Notes under the pieces: model-generated
The model's input: the letters and a program-made list of their open reading frames with translations, nothing else
Told to the model about the DNA's origin: nothing
The model's database searches: none
Made by a program: the position numbers and the translations under genes
NCBI GenBank assembly: GCA_038227995.1
Contig: JBBRPP010000003.1
Coordinates: 62,001-126,000, forward strand
Reading direction: 5' to 3'
DNA length: 64,000 nucleotides
Origin: WLMZ01 sp038227995
GTDB taxonomy: Bacteria; Actinomycetota; Acidimicrobiia; Acidimicrobiales; Ilumatobacteraceae
Part shown: positions 58,207-64,000 of the stretch, in pieces
How positions within the stretch are numbered: the stretch's first letter is position 1
How the letters are laid out: the number at the start of each line of letters is the position of its first letter

Positions 58207-60100
58207 ACGGCGCGGTCTCAAGCAACGCATCGTCGACCTGCCCGTGGGTCGCAAGTTGTTCGCCGGTTTCGTGGCGTTGACGTGCGTCTTGGCACTCGTG
58301 ATCGGGTGCCTGTTCCTCACGGTCCAACGACTCGGGTCTGCGAATCATCGCATCGTGGCCGTCGCCGCCAAACGAGCGCAGTCGTCGGATCACCTTCGGT
58401 TCGCGGCGGCCAATCTGCGCGCTGCACAACAGGCATACGTGCTGGGGTGGCCGACGACACGCGAGCCGTTCGAAGCGGCCTCGGGCGAGTTCGAAGCGGC
58501 CCTCCAGGGACTTCGCGACATCGGCAGCGATGCCGTGTCATCGGCTCTGATCCAGAAGATCGCCACGGGATATCAGACCTTCCAGGCCACCGATCAACTC
58601 ATCTGGGAAGCGCTGCAGGCCCATCACGACGATCTCGCGCGAAATCTGACGTTGGGTGCGGAAAGCCTGTCATTCGGTTTCATGGCCGACGACTCGGCGA
58701 CCTTCGCGGAGCTCGCCGAACATTCGCGGCTCGCGGCAGTTCACCAGTTCGACGATGCGTCCTCGGAAGCGCGCATCCTCGGGCTCATCCTCGGGGTCGT
58801 CGCTCTTTTCGTCATGTCTTTGGCCAGCTGGGTGATCACTCGGCTGATCCGCGACCCGCTCCATCGCGTCCAGCAGGCCGCGGAACGAGCCGCCGACGGC
58901 GATCTCCTCGCCGAGGCAGACGTCGCAGGCGATGACGAGACAGGCCGCTTGGCGAGAGCGTTCAACAGCATGCTGAGCAAGCTGCGCCTGCGCGAGGAGA
59001 CACTGCTCGCGGATCATCATCGGCAGGAGACGGCCAGCAAGGTGCATCGTGCCCTGGAGATGTCCGACGACGAGGCCACGGCCCTCGAGGTGGTCGGCCT
59101 GTCCATCGCCGACGTGCTGCCCGGCCGGTCGGCCGAACTGCTGCTCGCGGACAACAGCAAGTCGAACCTCGAACAAGCTGTCGTTGCCGGCAGCAACCCG
59201 GACGGTCCAGGTTGCCCGGTCGCGTCGCCGTTCTCGTGCGTCGCCGTCCGCAGCGGATCCGCGGTGACCTTTGCTTCGAGCACGGCGCTCGATGCGTGCC
59301 CTCATCTGCGCAACCGCGGCGTCGCTCCGTGCTCGGCGGTGTGCGTGCCCGTGACTTTCATGGGGCGAGCGATGGGAGTGATCCACGCCGTCGGCGACGA
59401 GCACGCGGTCCCGGGCGCGACCGAGATCGAAGCGTTGTCGATGTTGTCGACGCAGGCTGGAGCGCGCATCGGGATGCTGCGCACGATGGTGCGCACCTCC
59501 GAGCAGGCCTCGACGGACTCCCTGACCGGGCTCATGAACCGCCGGACGTTCCAGACCCGGATTCGGGCGCTACGCCGCAGCGAAGCCCATTTCGTGCTCG
59601 TCATGGCCGACATCGACCACTTCAAGCGCGTCAACGACACGTACGGTCACGAGACCGGCGACCGCGCGATCAAGACGTTCTGCGAGGTCTCCAAGAGTTC
59701 GCTCCGCCAGGGTGATTTGATGGGACGGTGGGGTGGCGAGGAATTCGCGTTCGCATTCTGTGACGCTGACACCGCACAGACGAAGGATGCAATCGACAGG
59801 ATCCGGATGGAGCTGGCTGCGCGGTTGTCGACCAGCGACCTGCCCGGCTTCACGGCCAGCTTCGGAATCGTCGATGCCGAACGGTGCGCCAGCCTCGAGG
59901 ATGCCGTTCGGCTCGCCGACGACGCGCTGTACGAGGCCAAGGCCAACGGCCGCAACTGCTCGGTGATCGCTTCCACGGAGAACCTGCAGTCGGGATCTGC
60001 AACCGCACAGCCGGCCGTGCGCGTCACAGAGAAGCTGCGTTCGAGTCGAGTGGGAGTGCTGGCCAGTCTCGCTGGTGACGACGATCCGGTTGATCGCTGA
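58190..60100 (+). CDS. Membrane diguanylate cyclase: 4-helix sensor, HAMP, GAF, GGDEF
   Basis: 636 residues. TM helices at about 25-47 and 195-217 bracket an extracellular helical sensor domain; a HAMP linker (about 218-272), a GAF domain with an unusual set of Cys (about 290-440) and a GGDEF domain follow. The active site is GGEEF at residues 515-519, and RQGDLMGRW just before it is an intact inhibitory I-site (RxxD), so the enzyme should make cyclic di-GMP and be feedback-inhibited. Overlaps the lipoprotein gene by 17 bp. Confidence 0.9.
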   Translation: MATSTERRGLKQRIVDLPVGRKLFAGFVALTCVLALVIGCLFLTVQRLGSANHRIVAVAAKRAQSSDHLRFAAANLRAAQQAYVLGWPTTREPFEAASGEFEAALQGLRDIGSDAVSSALIQKIATGYQTFQATDQLIWEALQAHHDDLARNLTLGAESLSFGFMADDSATFAELAEHSRLAAVHQFDDASSEARILGLILGVVALFVMSLASWVITRLIRDPLHRVQQAAERAADGDLLAEADVAGDDETGRLARAFNSMLSKLRLREETLLADHHRQETASKVHRALEMSDDEATALEVVGLSIADVLPGRSAELLLADNSKSNLEQAVVAGSNPDGPGCPVASPFSCVAVRSGSAVTFASSTALDACPHLRNRGVAPCSAVCVPVTFMGRAMGVIHAVGDEHAVPGATEIEALSMLSTQAGARIGMLRTMVRTSEQASTDSLTGLMNRRTFQTRIRALRRSEAHFVLVMADIDHFKRVNDTYGHETGDRAIKTFCEVSKSSLRQGDLMGRWGGEEFAFAFCDADTAQTKDAIDRIRMELAARLSTSDLPGFTASFGIVDAERCASLEDAVRLADDALYEAKANGRNCSVIASTENLQSGSATAQPAVRVTEKLRSSRVGVLASLAGDDDPVDR

Positions 60101-60108
60101 CAGATTCG

Positions 60109-60858
60109 TCAGCGCTTCGCGACCAACTGTCGCAGCGCCTCAGCCAGATCCACCAACTCTGCTCGCTCGGTCGCTGTCAAGGCTGCCTCGAACGCCGCGG
60201 CACAGATGCGGTCAGTCAGATCCTCCGCCGCCTGTCTCGATTCGGCGAGATGATCGACATCGTCGAACACCTCGCCCCAACCGAACAGCTTCGCGCCTCC
60301 GGGTCCGTTCTTGGTCAAGATGGCCTCGAGCGGGGTGAGCCCGGTCGCCACGGACGCGACGACGTGAGCACTGCCGCGCCACTCGCGCATCACATGCGCG
60401 AGTAGATACGCGCGGCCGATGTCGTCGCTGGGTCGCGGCTGCGCCCGCCAGCCGCTGAAGAGCGCGAGGCCGGGCACCGCGACCGCGTCGACGACTCGTT
60501 CGGTGAGTTCGATGAACCGAGCCGCGCCGTCGTAGCCGGACAGGCGATCACGGCCGAACTCGGCACACGCCAGCGCATAGGTCGCCGCGCACTCGCAGGC
60601 TCCCTCGACCTCCGCACCGCGCTCCCACATCTTGCGGATCAATGCTGGCGCGAAGAACCCGAACGCCGAGATCACCACATCGGCGTCGACCTCGCCGAGC
60701 ACGCCGCCGCGTCCACGCACGTAGTAGACGAAGCCGTTCGCGTAGCCGCGATCCTTCGAGGGTTCGAGCACTGACGGATCCAGCATCCACCGCCCGCCCG
60801 CGTCGCCGATCGGATCAGCGAGGCGTCGGGCTGCAGCGAGAGCACTCAGTTCGGTCAC
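60109..60858 (-). CDS. SCO6745-family protein (helical, unknown function)
   Basis: 249 residues, mainly helical, with the conserved N-terminal ARRLADPIGDAGGRWMLDPSV and YYVRGRGGVLGEVDADVVISAFGFFAP segments of the SCO6745 family, which includes SalK/EvbL-like proteins of unknown role. GTG 60858 is chosen because TACGGT lies 7 nt upstream; the frame is open for 19 further codons that cross that promoter. Convergent with the GGDEF gene. Confidence 0.78.
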   Translation of the reverse strand: MTELSALAAARRLADPIGDAGGRWMLDPSVLEPSKDRGYANGFVYYVRGRGGVLGEVDADVVISAFGFFAPALIRKMWERGAEVEGACECAATYALACAEFGRDRLSGYDGAARFIELTERVVDAVAVPGLALFSGWRAQPRPSDDIGRAYLLAHVMREWRGSAHVVASVATGLTPLEAILTKNGPGGAKLFGWGEVFDDVDHLAESRQAAEDLTDRICAAAFEAALTATERAELVDLAEALRQLVAKR

Positions 60859-60865
60859 GAAACGC

Positions 60866-60871
60866 ACCGTA
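60866..60871 (-). promoter_or_regulatory. -10 element TACGGT, leaderless promoter of SCO6745-family gene
   Basis: TACGGT on the minus strand, 7-nt spacer to GTG 60858. Confidence 0.5.
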
Positions 60872-60946
60872 CCGGAACACGTCCGACCGTCTCGACTCGC
60901 GCGGTCGACTCGCACCCTCGATGCCCATCGACACCTCGGGGTGGTT

Positions 60947-60962
60947 GTCAGGTTAACCTGAC
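60947..60962. promoter_or_regulatory. 16-bp perfect palindrome over the gcvP -10 region
   Basis: GTCAGGTTAACCTGAC contains TAACCT (60954-60959), a good -10 for the riboswitch transcript. A repressor here would block transcription above riboswitch control. No matching regulator is identified. Confidence 0.5.
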
Positions 60963-60974
60963 CATGCCGCTACA

Positions 60975-61168
60975 CCCAGGCGGGAGAGTCCCAGTCGAGC
61001 AATCGATTGGGCGCCGAAGGAGCAACCACCCCGGAACCTCTCAGGCCCACGGACCGTCTGGGCAGGCAACGCTGGAAAGCAGGTGCGTGCACCTCGCCGA
61101 AGGGGAAAGTCGGTGTTCTCGGGCACCGGTGAAGCTCTCAGGCACCGTGACAGCGGGGGTGCTGTCCC
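60975..61168 (+). promoter_or_regulatory. Tandem glycine riboswitch
   Basis: Aptamer 1 (about 60975-61080) has GGGAGAG (60982-60988), CGCCGAAGGAGCAA (61012-61025), CCTCTCAGGC (61037-61046), and GGGCAGGCAACGCTGGAAAG (61060-61079). Aptamer 2 (about 61081-61168) repeats the pattern: CGCCGAAGGGG, CTCTCAGGCACCGTGACAG. Two aptamers in tandem before gcvP are the classical arrangement, letting glycine switch on its own cleavage. Confidence 0.9.
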
Positions 61169-61186
61169 AACGCGTCTGGAGCACCC
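61157..61186 (+). promoter_or_regulatory. Start-codon-masking hairpin, likely riboswitch expression platform
   Basis: GGGTGCT (61157-61163) pairs with AGCACCC (61180-61186), the seven bases directly before ATG 61187 and overlapping the GGAG at 61178-61181. The upstream strand also belongs to the P1 region of aptamer 2, so glycine binding and masking are mutually exclusive. This predicts translational control. Confidence 0.55.
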
Positions 61187-64000
61187 ATGCAAGATCGCCC
61201 TTCACTGTCCGAACTCGTGGATCAGCAGGAGTTCGTCCGCCGTCACATCGGACCGACGCCGCCCGAACAGGCGCACATGCTTGCCACGCTCGGCGTCTCG
61301 TCGATCGATGAACTGCTGTCGGCGACAGTGCCCGCCGGCATCAGGATGTCCGGTGACCTCGATCTCGACAGCGGCGTCACCGTGACGGAAGCGCTCGACG
61401 AGTTGCGACAGCTGTCCCACCTCAACACGATTCGGACGAGCATGATCGGGATGGGTTATCACGGCACGATCACACCGCCGGTCATCCTCCGCAACGTGCT
61501 CGAAAATCCGGCGTGGTACACGGCATACACGCCGTATCAACCTGAGATCAGCCAGGGTCGGCTGGAGGCGATCCTCAACTTCCAGACGATGGTCGCCGAC
61601 CTGACCGGCTTCGAGCTCGCCAACGCGTCGCTGCTCGATGAAGCGACCGCCGCCGCGGAGGCCATGACCATGATCCGTCGACTGAGCAAGCACAAGGGAA
61701 CGTCGTTCTTCGTCCACGCCGACACCCACCCACAGACCATTGCGGTCCTTGCCACGCGGAGCCAGCCGATCGGCATCGATCTCATCGTCGGGGAGACGAC
61801 CGATTTCGATCCGACCACCTGCTTCGGGGCCCTCGTCTCCTGGCCCGGCTCGACCGGCGAGATCCACGATTTCACGGGACTGATCGACGCAGCGCATGCC
61901 GCGGGGGCCTTGGTGGCAGCCGCCACCGATCTGCTGGCGTGCGTCCTGCTCACTCCGCCCGGCCACGCCGGCGTCGACATCGCGATCGGATTGTCGCAAC
62001 GGTTCGGTGTGCCAATGGGTTTTGGTGGGCCGCACGCAGCCTTCATCGCGACGAAGGAATCGCACGCCCGGGCGTTACCCGGCCGGCTGGTCGGCGTCAG
62101 CACCGATACAGCCGGCCGACCTGCCTTGCGTCTCGCGCTGCAGACGCGAGAACAGCACATCCGGCGCGAGAAGGCGACCTCGAACATCTGCACCGCGCAG
62201 GTCCTCCTGGCCAACATTGCGGGCCTCTACGCCGCATGGCACGGGCCAGACGGCCTGCGACGGATCGCCGAACGGGTGCAACGGCTGGCTTCGATCACGG
62301 TCGCCGGCCTTCGTCAAGGTGATGTCGACGTCGAGAGTTCGACATGGTTCGACACCATACGCATCCGGGTGGCATCCGCGGTCGATGTCACCGACAGCGC
62401 ACGCGAGTCGGGCATCGCAATTCGTCGCATTGATGATTCCACGGTCAGTTTCACCTTCGACGAGACATCGAGCCTCGAAACCGTCACTCTCATCTGGAAG
62501 GTGATGCACTGCGACACGTCGGCGAGCGTCGATGACGACGCACCCGACGGGATTCCCACCGATTCGCGCCGCACCGACGAGATCCTCACGCATACCGTGT
62601 TCAACCGGTATCACAGCGAACACGAGATGCTGCGCTACCTCCGCCGTCTGGCCGACAAGGACCTCGCCCTCGATCGCACCATGATTCCCCTCGGGTCGTG
62701 CACGATGAAGCTCAATGCGACAGCCGAGATGATTCCGATCACATGGCCCGAGTTCGCCGACATCCACCCGTACGCCGACCTGGCCGACACGATCGGGTAT
62801 CGGCAGATGATCAGTCAGCTCGAACAGATGCTGGTCGCGATCACCGGGTACGACGCCGTCAGCTTGCAGCCGAACGCTGGCAGCCAGGGAGAGTTCGCTG
62901 GTCTCCTCGCGATTCGGCGCTACCACGACGGTCGTGGCGACGCTCAGCGAACGATCTGCCTGATCCCAGCGAGCGCTCACGGCACCAACGCCGCGAGCGC
63001 GGTCATGGCGGGGATGAACGTCGTCGTCGTTGCGTGCGACGACCACGGAAACGTCGACCTCGGCGACCTCGCCGCCAAGATCGAGGCCGCCGGAGATCGA
63101 CTGGCGTCGATCATGGTCACCTACCCGTCGACACATGGCGTGTTCGAGGAGTCGATCCAGCACATGTGCGCTCTGGTGCACGACGGCGGTGGCCAGGTCT
63201 ACGTCGACGGGGCCAACCTCAATGCGCTCGTGGGTCTCGCCCAGCCGGGACGGTTTGGCGCCGACGTCAGCCATCTCAACTTGCACAAGACCTTCTGCAT
63301 CCCGCATGGCGGCGGCGGACCTGGCGTCGGTCCTGTCGCTGTGCGGGCCCACCTCGCGCCGTTCCTGCCGGGTGATCCTCTGAAGTCCAGCGACGGTGCT
63401 GTGGCCGGCGCGCCGTTCGGATCGGCCAGCATCTTGCCGATCTCGTGGATGTACATCCGATTGATGGGTGCCACGGGCCTGCGCAACGCGACAGCTGCCG
63501 CGATCCTCAGCGCCAACTACATCTCGCGCCGGCTCGAGGCCGCCTACCCGACGCTGTACCGAGGTGCCAACGGGTTCGTCGGGCACGAGTGCATCCTCGA
63601 CATCCGCACCATCACGAAGGAGACCGGGGTATCGGTCGACGACATCGCCAAGCGCTTGATGGACTATGGCTTTCACGCCCCGACGATGAGCTTTCCGGTG
63701 ACCGGCACGCTGATGGTCGAGCCGACGGAGAGTGAGACGCTGCACGAGATCGATCGATTCTGCGACGCGATGCTCGCGATCCGTAGCGAGATCGACAGGG
63801 TCGCAGCTGGTGAGTGGTCGATCGACGCCAGCCCGCTCCGCAATGCACCGCACACCGCCGAAGATCTGCTCGGCGAATGGGACCGGCCGTACGGCCGTGA
63901 CTTCGCGGCCTATCCCGTCGCCGGGCTCCGTGCGTCGAAGTACTTTCCCCCCGTGTCCCGCATCGACGCGGCGTTCGGCGATCGCAACCTGGTGTGCTCG
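61187..64000 (+). CDS. gcvP: Glycine dehydrogenase (P-protein) of the glycine cleavage system (3' end outside window)
   Basis: 938 codons are visible with no stop. The family has about 950 residues and ends shortly after FGDRNLVCS, so only about 10-20 codons are missing. Both homologous halves are present (HIGPTPPEQAHML... in the first; second half with the PLP Lys at residue 701 in LNLHKTFCIPHGGGGPG). Decarboxylates glycine and passes the aminomethyl group to H-protein. gcvT, gcvH are not in the window. Controlled by the glycine riboswitch. Confidence 0.95.
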   Translation, partial: MQDRPSLSELVDQQEFVRRHIGPTPPEQAHMLATLGVSSIDELLSATVPAGIRMSGDLDLDSGVTVTEALDELRQLSHLNTIRTSMIGMGYHGTITPPVILRNVLENPAWYTAYTPYQPEISQGRLEAILNFQTMVADLTGFELANASLLDEATAAAEAMTMIRRLSKHKGTSFFVHADTHPQTIAVLATRSQPIGIDLIVGETTDFDPTTCFGALVSWPGSTGEIHDFTGLIDAAHAAGALVAAATDLLACVLLTPPGHAGVDIAIGLSQRFGVPMGFGGPHAAFIATKESHARALPGRLVGVSTDTAGRPALRLALQTREQHIRREKATSNICTAQVLLANIAGLYAAWHGPDGLRRIAERVQRLASITVAGLRQGDVDVESSTWFDTIRIRVASAVDVTDSARESGIAIRRIDDSTVSFTFDETSSLETVTLIWKVMHCDTSASVDDDAPDGIPTDSRRTDEILTHTVFNRYHSEHEMLRYLRRLADKDLALDRTMIPLGSCTMKLNATAEMIPITWPEFADIHPYADLADTIGYRQMISQLEQMLVAITGYDAVSLQPNAGSQGEFAGLLAIRRYHDGRGDAQRTICLIPASAHGTNAASAVMAGMNVVVVACDDHGNVDLGDLAAKIEAAGDRLASIMVTYPSTHGVFEESIQHMCALVHDGGGQVYVDGANLNALVGLAQPGRFGADVSHLNLHKTFCIPHGGGGPGVGPVAVRAHLAPFLPGDPLKSSDGAVAGAPFGSASILPISWMYIRLMGATGLRNATAAAILSANYISRRLEAAYPTLYRGANGFVGHECILDIRTITKETGVSVDDIAKRLMDYGFHAPTMSFPVTGTLMVEPTESETLHEIDRFCDAMLAIRSEIDRVAAGEWSIDASPLRNAPHTAEDLLGEWDRPYGRDFAAYPVAGLRASKYFPPVSRIDAAFGDRNLVCS

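Noticed and set aside
62075..63853. Minus-strand open frame of 592 codons opposite gcvP
   Set aside because: Antisense to a conserved P-protein with its PLP lysine motif and riboswitch leader.
1..64000. CRISPR arrays, rRNA, tRNA, IS transposases, prophage genes
   Set aside because: No regularly spaced repeats, cloverleaf-like GTTCRANNC sequences with CCA context, DDE transposase or phage structural motifs were noticed.

Overview
The window is a 64 kb piece of a high-GC actinobacterial chromosome. It carries a complete Pup-proteasome locus (mpa/ARC, dop, pup, prcB, prcA, pafA), a WhiB regulator, an F420-type luciferase-like enzyme, a LigB-type DNA ligase, HelY, and many genes with leaderless starts. 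The gene mix resembles the class Acidimicrobiia (an Ilumatobacter-like marine lineage is my guess). Most of it is ordinary housekeeping chromosome; there is no phage, CRISPR array, rRNA or recognisable tRNA.

Layout. 1-4167: the end of a PBP4-type carboxypeptidase, a LON-domain protein, then a tight operon of three small proteins, a ThiS/MoaD-like sulfur carrier, TtuA-type tRNA thiolase and TrmI (m1A58 methyltransferase). 4269-12195: ferredoxin, then mpa, a serine hydrolase, dop-pup-prcB-prcA and pafA. 12255-16446: lepB, a gene for an AbiEi/Vsr-like protein flanked by near-perfect 43-bp inverted repeats, a GDPD, and tatB-tatC. 16477-25539: helY, an M20 hydrolase, a tandem-domain ThyX-like protein, a small operon with an acidic zinc-ribbon protein, and kynureninase. 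25564-31751: cation efflux, enoyl-CoA hydratase, a repeat-rich protein of unknown role, gamma-carbonic anhydrase plus prmA, ribokinase and whiB. 31899-34857: threonine aldolase and a VioC/AsnO-like dioxygenase, divergent from an RpiR-type regulator. 34909-36168: a small zinc-finger gene bracketed by palindromes, then about 0.8 kb with little recognisable content. 36169-49877: methyltransferase-AlkB pair, ECF42-type sigma with its YCII partner, rhomboid, ligB, PAP2, msrB, an ABC exporter, a Tat-lipoprotein carotenoid oxygenase and a second serine hydrolase. 50022-64000: lipoproteins, LLM oxidoreductases, FKBP, a PLP decarboxylase, kbl-tdh, a GGDEF protein, and gcvP behind a tandem glycine riboswitch; gcvP runs off the window end.

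How parts work together. Pup made at 9103 ends in Glu and can be ligated by PafA without deamidation; Dop then removes it, and Mpa feeds the PrcAB core. Threonine and glycine metabolism recurs: threonine aldolase, kbl-tdh and riboswitch-controlled gcvP all produce or consume glycine. The sulfur carrier-TtuA-TrmI operon targets the T-loop of tRNA.

Most noteworthy for a second look: the inverted-repeat-bounded AbiEi/Vsr gene, the hydroxylase-aldolase pair that could form a beta-hydroxylation/retro-aldol pathway, a sulfur carrier whose Gly-Gly is capped by two extra residues, the paired palindromes around the zinc-finger gene, the split-motif ThyX duplication, and at least 21 leaderless TANNNT promoters. 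Functional calls rest on motif recognition by eye; no database search was possible.
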